Source: Herbaspirillum sp. (GTDB lineage Bacteria; Pseudomonadota; Gammaproteobacteria; Burkholderiales; Burkholderiaceae_D). Taken from it: a stretch of 64,000 nt of DNA. Shown piece after piece: positions 45,359 through 54,673 of this stretch. The position numbers and the translations under genes are program-made. Every line of letters starts with the position of its first letter. The stretch's first letter is position 1. The stretch spans positions 744,001 to 808,000 of the forward strand of contig NZ_JAGIBI010000003.1 of NCBI RefSeq assembly GCF_017744395.1, in the 5' to 3' direction. The notes beneath the pieces were generated by a model. It saw only the letters and a list, made by a program, of their open reading frames with translations. It made no database searches and had not been told where the DNA came from.

Positions 45359-46681
45359 ATGAACGCCATCGCAGCATCGCACCTGGCGCCGGCCGGCTAC
45401 CTGTCCGGTTTCGGCAACGAGTTCGCCACCGAAGCCCTGCCGGGAGCCTTGCCGGCGCACCAGAACTCGCCGCAGCAGGTCGCCTACGGCCTGTATGCCG
45501 AGCAGGTGTCCGGCACCGCCTTCACGGCGCCGCGCGGCCACAACCGCCGCTCGTGGCTGTACCGCATCCGCCCGGCTGCGGTGCACGAGGCGTTCGTGCA
45601 GATCGACGGCGGCAAGCTGCTGAGCCATTTCGACGGCGTGCCCACGCCGCCCAACCAGATGCGCTGGGACCCGCAACCGATGCCCGCGGCGCCGACCGAT
45701 TTCATCGACGGCATGGTGACCATGGCCGGCAACGGTTCGCCGGAGGCGCAGAGCGGTTGCGCCATCCACATCTATGCGGCCAACCAGCCGATGACCGACC
45801 GCTTCTTCTATTCGGCCGACGGCGAACTGCTGATCGTGCCGCAGGCCGGCCGCCTGCAGTTGTTGACGGAAATGGGCGTGATCGATGTCGAGCCGCAGGA
45901 GATCGCCGTGATCCCGCGCGGCGTGCGCTTCCAGGTGCGCCTGCCGGACGGCCAGGCCAGCGGCTACATCTGCGAGAACTTCGGCGCCTTGCTGCGCCTG
46001 CCCGACCTCGGCCCGCTGGGCTCCAACGGCTTGGCCAACCCACGCGACTTCCTCACGCCGCAAGCCTGGTATGAAGACCGCGAAGGCGATTTCCGCCTGG
46101 TCGCCAAGTTCGGCGGCAACCTGTGGGAAGCGAAGATCGGCCATTCGCCGCTGGATGTGGTGGCCTGGCACGGCAACTACGCGCCGTACAAATACGACCT
46201 GCGGCATTTCAACACCATCGGCTCGATCAGCTACGACCATCCCGATCCGTCGATCTTCCTGGTGCTGCAGTCGCAAAGCGATACGCCGGGCGTGGACACG
46301 ATCGACTTCGTGATCTTCCCGCCGCGCTGGCTGGCGGCCGAGCATACCTTCCGCCCGCCCTGGTTCCACCGCAACGTGGCCAGCGAATTCATGGGCCTGG
46401 TGACCGGCGAATACGATGCCAAGGCCGGCGGCTTTGTCCCCGGCGGCGCCAGCCTGCATAATTGCATGAGCGGCCACGGCCCCGACGCCGCGACCTTCGA
46501 GAAGGCCAGCCGCGCCGACACCAGCAAGCCCAACAAGGTCGACAGCACCATGGCCTTCATGTTCGAGACGCGCAACATCATTCGTCCCACCCGCTATGCG
46601 CTGGAGTCGCCGACATTGCAACGCGATTACCAGAACTGCTGGCTGGGCATCCAGAAGAACTTCAACCCGGAGCAAGCATGA
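45359..46681 (+). CDS. hmgA: Homogentisate 1,2-dioxygenase
   Basis: A 440-residue homogentisate dioxygenase. The typical start ([20 protein letters not shown]) and the iron-site region ([15 protein letters not shown] and [11 protein letters not shown]) are present. It opens the ring to maleylacetoacetate. Start after GAAGGAGAAAACGC. The stop overlaps the fahA start (ATGA). Full family length. The upstream enzyme Hpd is not in the window. Confidence 0.97.
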   Translation: MNAIAASHLAPAGYLSGFGNEFATEALPGALPAHQNSPQQVAYGLYAEQVSGTAFTAPRGHNRRSWLYRIRPAAVHEAFVQIDGGKLLSHFDGVPTPPNQMRWDPQPMPAAPTDFIDGMVTMAGNGSPEAQSGCAIHIYAANQPMTDRFFYSADGELLIVPQAGRLQLLTEMGVIDVEPQEIAVIPRGVRFQVRLPDGQASGYICENFGALLRLPDLGPLGSNGLANPRDFLTPQAWYEDREGDFRLVAKFGGNLWEAKIGHSPLDVVAWHGNYAPYKYDLRHFNTIGSISYDHPDPSIFLVLQSQSDTPGVDTIDFVIFPPRWLAAEHTFRPPWFHRNVASEFMGLVTGEYDAKAGGFVPGGASLHNCMSGHGPDAATFEKASRADTSKPNKVDSTMAFMFETRNIIRPTRYALESPTLQRDYQNCWLGIQKNFNPEQA

Positions 46682-48024
46682 GCCAGCCCACTCAACGACT
46701 GAACGAAACCCACGACACCGAACTGCGCAGCTGGGTGGAAAGCGCCAATGCGGACGGCTGTCCGTTCCCGATCCAGAACCTGCCGTACGGCGTGTTCCGC
46801 CGCGCCGGCAGCGATGAAGCCTTCCGCGCCGGCGTGGCCATCGGCGACCAGATCCTCGATCTGCAGGCGGCGCATGCTGCCAGCGCCTTTTCCGGTTTCG
46901 ACGAGCTGGCGCGCAAGGCCGCGCATGCCGCCGCCGAAGGTTCCACGCTCAACGCGCTGATGGCGCTGGATGCGGCGGCCTGGTCCGAGCTGCGGCTGGC
47001 GCTGTCGCATGTGCTGCGCACCGGCTCGGCGCACGAGACCGAACTGGCCGCCTGCCTTGTGCCGCAAGCGCAGGCCGAGTACGCCTTGCCGGCGGCCATC
47101 GGCGACTACACCGATTTCTATACCTCGATCCACCACGCCACCGCGGTGGGCAAGCTGTTCCGTCCCGACAACCCGCTGCTGCCCAATTACAAGTGGGTGC
47201 CGATCGGCTACCACGGCCGCGTCTCTTCCATCGCCGTCTCCGGCCAGCAGTTCCGCCGCCCGGTCGGGCAGACCAAGGCGCCGGATGCCGAGGCGCCGTC
47301 GTTCGGCCCGTGCAAGCGCTTGGATTACGAGCTGGAAGTCGGCATCTACATCGGCGGCGGCAATGCCCTGGGCGAACCGGTGCCGATGGAACAGGCCGAG
47401 GACAAGATATTCGGCCTGTGCCTGTTGAACGACTGGTCGGCGCGCGACGTGCAGGCCTGGGAATACCAGCCGCTGGGGCCGTTCCTGTCCAAGAGCTTCG
47501 CCTCCACCGTCTCGCCCTGGATCGTCACGCTGGAAGCGCTGGCGCCTTATCGCTGCGCCTGGACGCGCGCGGCCGGCGATCCGCAGCCGCTGCCCTATCT
47601 CGATTCGGCGGCGCTGCGCGAGAGCGGCGCCATCGACCTGCAACTGGAAGTGCTGATCCAGACCCGCGCCATGCGTGAAGCGGGGCAGCCGCCGCAGCGG
47701 CTGTCGTTGTCGAACTTCCGCGATTCGTACTGGAGCGTGTCGCAACTGGTGGCGCACCATACCGTCAACGGCTGCAACCTGCGTCCCGGCGATTTCCTCG
47801 GTTCGGGCACCCAATCCGGCCCGCAGCCGGATCAGGCCGGATCGCTGCTGGAACTGACCGCCGGCGGCAAGCAGGCGATCGTGCTGCCGGGGGGCGAGAA
47901 GCGCATTTTCATCGAGGATGGGGATACCATTGTCATGCGCGCGGTGGCGCAACGAGACGGCCTGCCGCGCATCGGTTTCGGCGAAGTCGCCGGAACCGTG
48001 CTGCCGGCGCGCAGTCTGCCTTGA
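46678..48024 (+). CDS. fahA: Fumarylacetoacetase
   Basis: A 448-residue FAH, slightly long at the N-terminus. Visible marks are [34 protein letters not shown] metal ligands ([16 protein letters not shown]), and [21 protein letters not shown]. It splits fumarylacetoacetate to fumarate and acetoacetate. Start overlaps hmgA, indicating coupling. It lies 35 bp before maiA. The first ~15 residues could be lost to a later start, but none with a better ribosome site is seen. Confidence 0.95.
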   Translation: MSQPTQRLNETHDTELRSWVESANADGCPFPIQNLPYGVFRRAGSDEAFRAGVAIGDQILDLQAAHAASAFSGFDELARKAAHAAAEGSTLNALMALDAAAWSELRLALSHVLRTGSAHETELAACLVPQAQAEYALPAAIGDYTDFYTSIHHATAVGKLFRPDNPLLPNYKWVPIGYHGRVSSIAVSGQQFRRPVGQTKAPDAEAPSFGPCKRLDYELEVGIYIGGGNALGEPVPMEQAEDKIFGLCLLNDWSARDVQAWEYQPLGPFLSKSFASTVSPWIVTLEALAPYRCAWTRAAGDPQPLPYLDSAALRESGAIDLQLEVLIQTRAMREAGQPPQRLSLSNFRDSYWSVSQLVAHHTVNGCNLRPGDFLGSGTQSGPQPDQAGSLLELTAGGKQAIVLPGGEKRIFIEDGDTIVMRAVAQRDGLPRIGFGEVAGTVLPARSLP

Positions 48025-48059
48025 TTCCGGCAAGACGTTTCCTGAAGGAAGGATGAGCA

Positions 48060-48707
48060 ATGACTACCCTGTACGGATACTTTCGCAGTTCGGCGTCTTA
48101 CCGCGTGCGCATCGCCCTGAACCTGAAGGGTTTGCCTTACGACACGGCGCCGGTGCACCTGCTCAACCAGGGCGGCGAGCAGTTCCTGCCGGCCTTCGCG
48201 GAGATGAATCCGCATTCGCTGGTGCCGGTGCTGGAACATGACGGCCACCAGATGACGCAATCGCTGGCGATGCTGGAATACCTGGAAGAACGCTTCCCGA
48301 TGCCCTCGCTGCTGCCGGGCGATGTGGCGCAGCGCGCGCGTATCCGCGAGCTGTCGCTGGCCATCGCCTGCGAGATCCACCCGCTGAACAACTTGCGCGT
48401 GCTGCGTTATCTCAAGCATGAGCTGCGCGTGGATGACGACCAGAAGAACGAATGGGTCCGGCACTGGATCGCCCTCGGCTTCGCCGCGCTGGAAAAGCAA
48501 CTGGCCGCGGACAAGGCGCGTGGCCATTTCTGCGTGGGCGACATGCCCACCATGGCCGATTGCTGCCTGGTGCCGCAGATGTTCAATGCGCGCCGCTTCG
48601 AGCTCGACATGCGGCCCTATCCGACGCTGTGCGCCATCGAGGATGCCTGTAATGCCTTGCCTGCTTTCCAGCAGGCGCATCCGTCGCGGCAACCGGACGC
48701 GGCCTGA
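48060..48707 (+). CDS. maiA: Maleylacetoacetate isomerase (GST zeta-like)
   Basis: A 215-residue zeta-class glutathione transferase. The start LYGYFRSSASYRVRIALNLKG contains the SSxSxR active-site motif. The C-terminal GST helix domain ends with CVGDMPTMADCCLVPQ. It isomerises maleylacetoacetate to fumarylacetoacetate with glutathione. ATG at 48060 after GAAGGAAGG. It completes the hmgA-fahA-maiA set. Standard length. Confidence 0.95.
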   Translation: MTTLYGYFRSSASYRVRIALNLKGLPYDTAPVHLLNQGGEQFLPAFAEMNPHSLVPVLEHDGHQMTQSLAMLEYLEERFPMPSLLPGDVAQRARIRELSLAIACEIHPLNNLRVLRYLKHELRVDDDQKNEWVRHWIALGFAALEKQLAADKARGHFCVGDMPTMADCCLVPQMFNARRFELDMRPYPTLCAIEDACNALPAFQQAHPSRQPDAA

Positions 48708-48732
48708 CGCCAGGCGCGGGCAGGGCGGGGGC

Positions 48733-49185
48733 TTATTGCGGCCGGCGCGGCGCCAGCAGGTTGCCGGTCATCACCAGCACCGCTTCATCGTGCTGGTTGT
48801 AGGTGGTCACGCGGTGGTAGAGGAAGCCCTGCAGCGGCTTGGACTGGGAAAGCTTGATGCCCAGCACTTCCGCTTCCAGCCGCAGCACATCGCCCGGCCG
48901 GGTCGGGCGCGGCCAGCGGAATTCCTCGAAGCCGGCGCCGATCAGCCCGCCGTGGACGGGCAGCGTATCGACCAGCATGCGCATGGTCAGCCCGGCGGTA
49001 TGCCAGCCGCTGGCGGCCAGGCCGCGGAAGAAGGACTGTTGCGCGGCGGCTTCATCCAGGTGGAACGGCTGGGGATCGAATTGCCCGGCGAATTGCTTGA
49101 TTTCCTCGGCCGTCACAGCCACGCCGCCTGGGTGGCGGAAGATTTGTCCTACCTCGAAGTCTTCGAGGAACATCGGTTCTTTCAT
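48733..49185 (-). CDS. MaoC-like hotdog dehydratase
   Basis: A 150-residue MaoC-type hydratase. The active-site segment FDPQPFHLDEAAAQ (about 36-49) has the Asp and His pair of R-specific enoyl-CoA hydratases. It hydrates an enoyl-CoA or similar thioester, substrate unknown. It shares its upstream region with the HxlR gene. ATG at 49185 after GAGGCGCC. Convergent with maiA, 25 bp away. Probably under HxlR control. Confidence 0.88.
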   Translation of the reverse strand: MKEPMFLEDFEVGQIFRHPGGVAVTAEEIKQFAGQFDPQPFHLDEAAAQQSFFRGLAASGWHTAGLTMRMLVDTLPVHGGLIGAGFEEFRWPRPTRPGDVLRLEAEVLGIKLSQSKPLQGFLYHRVTTYNQHDEAVLVMTGNLLAPRRPQ

Positions 49186-49219
49186 GGCGCCTCCCGTTTT
49201 GCTTCGGATATAATCCCAT

Positions 49220-49237
49220 TATCATTGCAAAATGATA
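49220..49237. promoter_or_regulatory. Perfect dyad, probable HxlR operator
   Basis: TATCATT (49220-49226) and AATGATA (49231-49237) flank GCAA. It lies 35 bp from the MaoC start and 54 bp before the HxlR start, so it could control both divergent genes. A TATAAT at 49209-49214 is next to it. Confidence 0.7.
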
Positions 49238-49291
49238 GTGACTGATGATAGCGGAAAAAGGGCTGTGAAGAACAGGCCATGAGGGGCTGAT

Positions 49292-49885
49292 ATGGAACGC
49301 AAGAGTTTTGGCAACATGCAATGCCCGGTGGCGCGCACGCTCGAACGCGTGGGCGAGTGGTGGAGCATCCTGATCCTGCGCGATGCGCTGCACGGACTGA
49401 CGCGCTTCGACCAGTTCCAGAAAAGCCTGGACATCGCCCCCAACATCCTCACGCGCCGCCTGCACAGCCTGGTCGAAGCCGGCATGCTGGAGCGCCGCCA
49501 GTACAGCGAGCGTCCGCCGCGTTTCGAGTATGTGCTGACCGACCTCGGCCGCGATTTCCGCACCATCCTCATCGCGCTCAATGCCTGGGGCAACAAGCAT
49601 TTCGCGCCGGAAGGCCCGAGCGTGATGCTGGTCGATGCCAACACCGGCAAGGAGGTCGACCTGGCGCTGGTGGACCGCAAGACCGGCCGTGAAATCAATT
49701 CACGCGATTACGCCCTCGTGCCCGGCCCGCAGGCGGACGGCGCCACACGCGAGCGCCTGGCGCTGATCGCGCACCGCCGCGAAGCCGCCAACGAAGCCGT
49801 TGATGAAGCGCCGCCGGCCAAGCCGGTCAAGGCGAAGAAGGTCGCCGCGTCGGCCAAGGCCGCGAAGGCTGGCAAGCGCGCCTGA
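49292..49885 (+). CDS. HxlR-family transcriptional regulator
   Basis: A 197-residue protein. Residues ~1-105 form the HxlR winged helix with CPVARTLERVGEWWSILILRDAL and the FQKSLDIAPNILTRRLHSLVEAGM recognition region. The remainder is longer than in simple HxlR members and ends in a lysine- and alanine-rich tail (AKPVKAKKVAASAKAAKAGKRA in part) that may bind DNA nonspecifically. Divergent from MaoC. HxlR proteins often respond to aldehydes, quinones or redox stress. Confidence 0.9.
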   Translation: MERKSFGNMQCPVARTLERVGEWWSILILRDALHGLTRFDQFQKSLDIAPNILTRRLHSLVEAGMLERRQYSERPPRFEYVLTDLGRDFRTILIALNAWGNKHFAPEGPSVMLVDANTGKEVDLALVDRKTGREINSRDYALVPGPQADGATRERLALIAHRREAANEAVDEAPPAKPVKAKKVAASAKAAKAGKRA

Positions 49886-49936
49886 GCGGCTTGCCAGCGG
49901 CGCAACGCAAGCTCTCCCGTTTTTCAAAGGATGGCC

Positions 49937-49965
49937 TTGACAGCCATTGGTTTGAAAAATATGAT
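49937..49965 (+). promoter_or_regulatory. Sigma-70 promoter of the MarR-MFS operon
   Basis: TTGACA at 49937-49942 and TATGAT at 49960-49965 are separated by exactly 17 bp. Start of transcription would fall near 49972, inside the large palindrome. Confidence 0.82.
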
Positions 49966-49989
49966 GCATACACATCGATGTATATGCAT
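49964..49989. promoter_or_regulatory. 26-bp near-perfect palindrome, MarR operator
   Basis: ATGCATACACATC and its mirror (GATGTATATGCAT) make a 26-bp palindrome with one mismatched pair. It overlaps the -10 box and start point of the promoter, the position of a classical MarR-family autorepressor site. Confidence 0.8.
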
Positions 49990-50039
49990 TAAATTGATCG
50001 GCGCCAACATGCCCGATCAGCCCCGCCTGAGGATTCCCG

Positions 50040-50477
50040 ATGAGCAACGACATCTGCACCTGCTCCCCGCTGCGCCGCCTGACGCGCAAGATCACGGTCA
50101 TCTACGACCACCATCTGCAGCCCAACGCGCTCACCATCACCCAGTACTCGCTGCTCAGCCGCATCGGCCGCGGCGGGCCGATCGCCAACATCGCCCTGGC
50201 CACCGACATGGGCATGGACCGCAGCACCCTGAGCCGGGCGCTCAAGCCGCTGACCGCCGCGGGATGGGTGGAGACGGTCGATCTGCCGGAAGAGGCGCAT
50301 CTGGACAAGCGCTCCTTCGCGCTGCAACTGACCGCGGCCGGCCGCAAGAAGCTTGACGAGGCGCGCCCCAACTGGCGCCGCGCCCAGGACGAGATCGACC
50401 GCCAGCTCGGCCCCAGGCTGGCAGGCGAACTGACCGAGATCATCAACGACGCCTACGGCAAGCTGCAGGACGTATAG
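50040..50477 (+). CDS. MarR-family transcriptional regulator
   Basis: A 145-residue MarR protein. The wing helix region reads GPIANIALATDMGMDRSTLSRALKPLTAAGWVETV (about 45-80). The start SNDICTCSPLRRLTRKIT includes two cysteines near residues 6 and 8 that could sense redox changes. ATG at 50040, a weak ribosome site. It lies 50 bp after its probable operator and 58 bp before the MFS gene, probably in one operon. Confidence 0.9.
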   Translation: MSNDICTCSPLRRLTRKITVIYDHHLQPNALTITQYSLLSRIGRGGPIANIALATDMGMDRSTLSRALKPLTAAGWVETVDLPEEAHLDKRSFALQLTAAGRKKLDEARPNWRRAQDEIDRQLGPRLAGELTEIINDAYGKLQDV

Positions 50478-50535
50478 CGACAGCTGCCGAAACCAGGACG
50501 GACTTCCGCCAACCCACCTCCCGAAAAAGAATGCA

Positions 50536-51828
50536 ATGAACAAGCTCACCCAATCGTTCGCCAATGCCGTCACGCCGCGCTTCCATTACGCCTGGATCGT
50601 GGTCGGCGTGATCTTCCTCGTGCTGCTGTGCTCGGCCGGCATCCGCGCCACGCCCTCGGTCATGATCCTGCCGCTGGAACAGGAGTTCGGCTGGAACCGC
50701 TCCACCATCTCCGTGGTGATCTCGGTCAACATCGCGCTGTACGGCCTGATCGGCCCGTTCTCGGCCGCCGCCATGCAGCGCTTCGGCATCCGCTGCGTGG
50801 TGCTGGGCGCGCTGCTGCTGCTGGCCAGCGGTACCGCGCTGTCGACGCTGATGCAGATGCCTTGGCACATGCTGTTGTCCTGGGGCTTGCTGGTCGGCGC
50901 CGGCACCGGCGTGGCCGCCAATACGCTGGGCGCCACCATCGTCAGCCGCTGGTTCGAAGCCCGGCGCGGCCTGGCCATGGGTTTGCTGACCGCCAGCGCG
51001 GCTACCGGGCAGATGGTGTTCCTGCCGCTGATGGCGGCGATGGTGGGGTCTTACGGCTGGCGTTCGGTGGCGTTCCTGGTGTCGGCGGTGGCGTTGCTGG
51101 CGATCCCGCTGGTGTGGCTGCTGCTGCCGGAAAGCCCGGCCGCGATCGGTCAGAAGATGTTCGGCCAGACCGCTGATGTCAAGGAAGAGGCCGCCAGCAA
51201 GAAGAACCCGCTGGCGATCGCCTTCGACGCGCTGCGCAGCTCGGTGCGCATGCCCGATTTCTGGCTGCTGTTCTTCAGCTTCTTCGTCTGCGGCCTGTCG
51301 ACCAACGGCTATATCGGCACCCAGTTCATCGCCATGTGCAACGACTACGGCATCAACGAGGTCGGCGGCGCTTCCATCCTGGCGGCGATGGGTATGCTGG
51401 ACCTGGTCGGCACCACGCTGTCGGGCTGGTTGTCGGACCGCTACAACCCGCGCGTGCTGCTGTTCTGGTACTACGGCCTGCGCGGCGTGGCGCTGATCTT
51501 CCTGCCTTACGCCTTCGGCCTGCAGTACTACGGTTTGGCCATCTTCGCCATCTTCTACGGCCTGGACTGGATCGCCACCGTGCCGCCCACCGTGCGCCTG
51601 GCCAACGACGTGTTCGGCCGCCTGGCGGCGCCCATTGTGTTCGGCTGGATCGTCGCCGGCCACCAGCTGGGCGCGGCTACCGCCACCACGCTGGCGGGCT
51701 ACCTGCGCGCCACGCTGGGTAACTACACCTTGTCGTCGATCATGATGGGCGTGGCTTGCCTGATCGGCGCGGTGATGGTGTTGCGCATCAAGGGGCAGAA
51801 GGCGACGGCGGTGCCGGCTGCGGCCTGA
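50536..51828 (+). CDS. MFS transporter, monocarboxylate/OFA-like
   Basis: A 430-residue carrier of 12 helices in the MFS group that includes monocarboxylate and oxalate/formate-type transporters (FGWNRSTISVVISVNIALYGLIGPF in segments, GWLSDRYNPRVLL in the middle). The substrate is not evident. Its position after a MarR gene suggests efflux or inducible uptake of a small aromatic or carboxylic acid. Start after AAAAAGAATGCA, a weak site. A terminator follows at 51855-51880. Confidence 0.88.
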   Translation: MNKLTQSFANAVTPRFHYAWIVVGVIFLVLLCSAGIRATPSVMILPLEQEFGWNRSTISVVISVNIALYGLIGPFSAAAMQRFGIRCVVLGALLLLASGTALSTLMQMPWHMLLSWGLLVGAGTGVAANTLGATIVSRWFEARRGLAMGLLTASAATGQMVFLPLMAAMVGSYGWRSVAFLVSAVALLAIPLVWLLLPESPAAIGQKMFGQTADVKEEAASKKNPLAIAFDALRSSVRMPDFWLLFFSFFVCGLSTNGYIGTQFIAMCNDYGINEVGGASILAAMGMLDLVGTTLSGWLSDRYNPRVLLFWYYGLRGVALIFLPYAFGLQYYGLAIFAIFYGLDWIATVPPTVRLANDVFGRLAAPIVFGWIVAGHQLGAATATTLAGYLRATLGNYTLSSIMMGVACLIGAVMVLRIKGQKATAVPAAA

Positions 51829-51854
51829 CGCATCGATTCAGTTTTCCGATGTGG

Positions 51855-51880
51855 AAAAAGCCGGCGGATGCCGGCTTTTT
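51855..51880 (+). terminator. Rho-independent terminator after the MFS gene
   Basis: AAAAAGCCGGC at 51855-51865 pairs with GCCGGCTTTTT at 51870-51880 around GGAT. Works in both directions. Confidence 0.9.
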
Positions 51881-51907
51881 CATTGCGAGAGAGCAGGTCG
51901 CTTCCTT

Positions 51908-51921
51908 TGGTAACGCTACCA
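51908..51921. promoter_or_regulatory. Operator O1 of the glucarate LacI repressor
   Basis: TGGTAACGCTACCA is a 14-bp dyad 23 bp before the repressor start and 11 bp upstream of a TAGAAT -10 box, so it would cover the -35 region: autoregulation. It shares the core with O2 and O3. Confidence 0.78.
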
Positions 51922-51943
51922 GCGGCGATGCTAGAATGCCCGC

Positions 51944-53026
51944 ATGTCACAGAATGTCCCTCCTTCCCATCCCGATTCCAACGACGACAGCACCGAGCCG
52001 CGCCGGCGCGCCAGCCGCAAGAGCGCTGGCGGCATTACGCTGCGCGACGTGGCGCAATTGGCCGGGGTGGCGCCGATCACCGCTTCGCGCGCGCTGAACA
52101 CGCCTTCGGCGGTGTCGCCCAAGGTGCTGCAGAAGGTCAAGGATGCGGTGGAGCGTACCGGCTACGTGCCCAACCTGCTGGCCGGCGGCCTGGCCTCGAA
52201 CAAGAGCCGGCTGGTGGCGGTGGTGGTGCCGACCGTGATCGGCCCGGTATTCCAGGAGATCGTCCACACGCTCACTGAATCGCTGGCCGCGGCCGGCTAC
52301 CAGGTGATGCTGGGGCAGAGCGGCTATGAGAATTCGCGCGAGGATGCGCTGCTCGAAGCCATCATCGGCCGTCGTCCCGACGGCGTGGTGCTGACCGGCA
52401 TCATGCGTTCGGCCGAGGCCCGCAAGCGCCTGCTGGCCAGCGGCATCCCGGTGGTCGAGACCTGGGACCTGACGCCCACGCCGATCGACATGCTGGTCGG
52501 TTTTTCGCACGACGATATCGGCCGCGAAGTGGCGCGCTACCTGCACGGCGCCGGACGGCGCATGGCGGTGGCGGTGGGTGGACGCGACGAGCGCAGCCAG
52601 CGCCGCATGAATGCTTTCGCCAAGGAAGCCGCTACGCTCGGCATGACGGCCGGCGGTGCGCCGATGGCGATGCACCATGTGAGCGCGCCGACCACGCTGG
52701 GCCAGGGCCGCAAGGGGCTGGCCGACCTGCTGGAGCGCCAGCCGGACATGGATGCCATCTTCTGCAGTTCCGACCTGCTGGCGCTGGGCGTGATGATCGA
52801 AGCCCAGAGCCGCGGCATCCGCATTCCCGAACAACTGGCCGTGGTCGGCTTCGGCGACCTCGAATTCTCGCGCGACCTGCAGCCGCAACTGACCACGGTG
52901 CGCATCGACGGCACCGGCATCGGCCAGCGCGCGGCAAAGTTCATCATCGACCGCGCCGCCGGGCTGGAGATCGCCGAACCGATCGTCGATATCGGCTTTT
53001 CCATCATCAAGCGGCAAAGCGCCTGA
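51944..53026 (+). CDS. LacI-family repressor of the glucarate locus
   Basis: A 360-residue LacI/GalR protein. HTH at about residues 30-52 (ITLRDVAQLAGVAPITASRAL), hinge LLAGGLASNKSRL, then a periplasmic-binding-like sensor. Operators of the same sequence lie before its own gene and before gudD, so it probably represses both and responds to glucarate or a related acid. The ATG at 51944 is only six bases after the TAGAAT box and has no ribosome site: the mRNA may be leaderless. Another start is not apparent in the frame. Confidence 0.9.
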   Translation: MSQNVPPSHPDSNDDSTEPRRRASRKSAGGITLRDVAQLAGVAPITASRALNTPSAVSPKVLQKVKDAVERTGYVPNLLAGGLASNKSRLVAVVVPTVIGPVFQEIVHTLTESLAAAGYQVMLGQSGYENSREDALLEAIIGRRPDGVVLTGIMRSAEARKRLLASGIPVVETWDLTPTPIDMLVGFSHDDIGREVARYLHGAGRRMAVAVGGRDERSQRRMNAFAKEAATLGMTAGGAPMAMHHVSAPTTLGQGRKGLADLLERQPDMDAIFCSSDLLALGVMIEAQSRGIRIPEQLAVVGFGDLEFSRDLQPQLTTVRIDGTGIGQRAAKFIIDRAAGLEIAEPIVDIGFSIIKRQSA

Positions 53027-53075
53027 GGGCGCGGCCGGCCTTCTCCCATTTCCATCCGATGCCTGAAATCAACAG

Positions 53076-53104
53076 TTGACACCGATATTTGGTACCGCTA
53101 CCAT
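53076..53104 (+). promoter_or_regulatory. Probable gudD promoter with operator O2
   Basis: TTGACA (53076-53081) is 17 bp from TACCAT (53099-53104), a weak -10. TGGTACCGCTACCA at 53090-53103 covers the spacer and -10, so repressor would block RNA polymerase. Confidence 0.72.
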
Positions 53105-53116
53105 CATTCAAAATTA

Positions 53117-53136
53117 ATTTGGTAGCGCTACCAAAT
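53117..53136. promoter_or_regulatory. Operator O3, perfect 20-bp palindrome
   Basis: ATTTGGTAGCGCTACCAAAT is a perfect palindrome with the same TGGTAnCGCTACCA core as O1 and O2. It lies 60 bp before the gudD ATG and downstream of the promoter. Confidence 0.85.
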
Positions 53137-53196
53137 ATAAAAAAGAAACATCGCCGAAATACGCCGCCGCCGCGGCGCCACCAACAGGAGTCCAGC

Positions 53197-54552
53197 ATGA
53201 GCAGCACCCAAGCCGCATCCGCCGTCCACGGCGCCCCCAAGATCGTCGACATGCGCGTCATCCCCGTCGCCGGGCACGACAGCATGCTGCTCAACCTGTC
53301 CGGCGCGCACGGGCCGTATTTCACCCGCAACATCGTCATCCTGACCGACAGCGCCGGCCGCACCGGCGTGGGGGAAGTGCCGGGCGGCGAAGGCATCCGC
53401 CAGACGCTGGAGGATGCGCGCACGCTGGTGGTGGGCCAGGCCATCGGCAACTACCAGGCGATTCTGAACCGCGCGCGCACCGCGTTCGCCGGCCGCGACA
53501 GCGGCGGCCGCGGCTTGCAGACGTTCGACCTGCGCATCGCCATCCATGCGGTCACCGCGCTGGAGGCGGCGCTGCTCGACCTGCTCGGCCAGTTCCTGGA
53601 AGTGCCGGTGGCGGCATTGCTGGGCGAGGGCCAGCAGCGCGATGAAGTGGAGATGCTAGGCTACCTGTTCTACGTGGCCGACCGCAAGAAGACCGAGCTG
53701 CCGTACCTCTCGGCCGAAGGCGAGGGCGACGACTGGCTGCGCCTGCGCCATGAAGAAGCGACCACGCCGCAAGCTGTCGTGCGTCTGGCCGAGGCCGCTT
53801 TTCAGCGCTACGGCTTCAACGATTTCAAGCTCAAGGGCGGCGTCATGCGCGGCGAGGAAGAGATCGAGGCCGTGACCGCATTGGCCGAACGTTTCCCCCA
53901 TGCGCGCATCACGCTCGATCCCAACGGCGGCTGGCTGCTGAAAGATGCGATCCGCCTGTGCCGCGACCAGCACGACGTGCTGGCCTACGCCGAAGACCCG
54001 TGCGGCGCCGAGGACGGCTATTCCGGCCGCGAGGTGATGGCCGAATTCCGTCGCGCCACCGGCTTGCAGACCGCCACCAACATGGTCGCCACCGACTGGC
54101 GCCAGATGGGCCATGCGATCTCGCTGCAGTCGGTCGACATCCCGCTGGCCGACCCGCACTTCTGGACCATGCAGGGTTCGGTGCGCGTGGCGCAGATGTG
54201 CCACGAGTGGGGCCTGACCTGGGGTTCGCACTCCAACAACCACTTCGACATCTCGCTGGCGATGTTCACCCACGTGGCCGCCGCCGCGCCCGGCAAGATC
54301 ACCGCCATCGACACCCACTGGATCTGGCAGGACGGCCAGCGCCTGACCCGGGATCCGCTGCAGATCGTCGGCGGTAAGGTGAAGGTGCCGGCCAAGCCGG
54401 GCCTGGGCATCGAGGTCGACATGGCGCAGATCGAAGCGGCGCACCAGACCTACCGCAACATGGGCCTGGGCGCGCGCGACGACGCGGTGGCCATGCAGTA
54501 CCTGATTCCCGGCTGGAAGTTCGACAACAAGAAGCCCTGCCTGGTGCGCTGA
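53197..54552 (+). CDS. gudD: Glucarate dehydratase
   Basis: The 451-residue enolase-superfamily enzyme contains the Lys pair region [16 protein letters not shown], the metal-site acids of LDPNGGWLL and AEDPCG, and the base histidine in [15 protein letters not shown]. It dehydrates D-glucarate (or L-idarate) to 5-keto-4-deoxyglucarate. Start at 53197 after CAGGAG. It is followed by an MFS transporter, 121 bp on, as in E. coli gudPD but in reversed order. The downstream aldolase is not in the window. Confidence 0.95.
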   Translation: MSSTQAASAVHGAPKIVDMRVIPVAGHDSMLLNLSGAHGPYFTRNIVILTDSAGRTGVGEVPGGEGIRQTLEDARTLVVGQAIGNYQAILNRARTAFAGRDSGGRGLQTFDLRIAIHAVTALEAALLDLLGQFLEVPVAALLGEGQQRDEVEMLGYLFYVADRKKTELPYLSAEGEGDDWLRLRHEEATTPQAVVRLAEAAFQRYGFNDFKLKGGVMRGEEEIEAVTALAERFPHARITLDPNGGWLLKDAIRLCRDQHDVLAYAEDPCGAEDGYSGREVMAEFRRATGLQTATNMVATDWRQMGHAISLQSVDIPLADPHFWTMQGSVRVAQMCHEWGLTWGSHSNNHFDISLAMFTHVAAAAPGKITAIDTHWIWQDGQRLTRDPLQIVGGKVKVPAKPGLGIEVDMAQIEAAHQTYRNMGLGARDDAVAMQYLIPGWKFDNKKPCLVR

Positions 54553-54673
54553 ACGCCGGCGGCAAGGCTGGAAAAAAGAACGGCAGCAGAAGCACAAGAA
54601 AAAACAAAAACACAGGCAATACCGGTTTTTCCATCAACGCGTAATACCGAGTCCTGAAAGAGGAGACACACTC

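Noticed and set aside
43847-46675. A 942-codon minus-strand open frame opposite the transporter and hmgA
   Set aside because: Composition is His/Gln/Gly/Ala-rich shadow typical of antisense frames in GC-rich DNA; both plus-strand genes are clear families.
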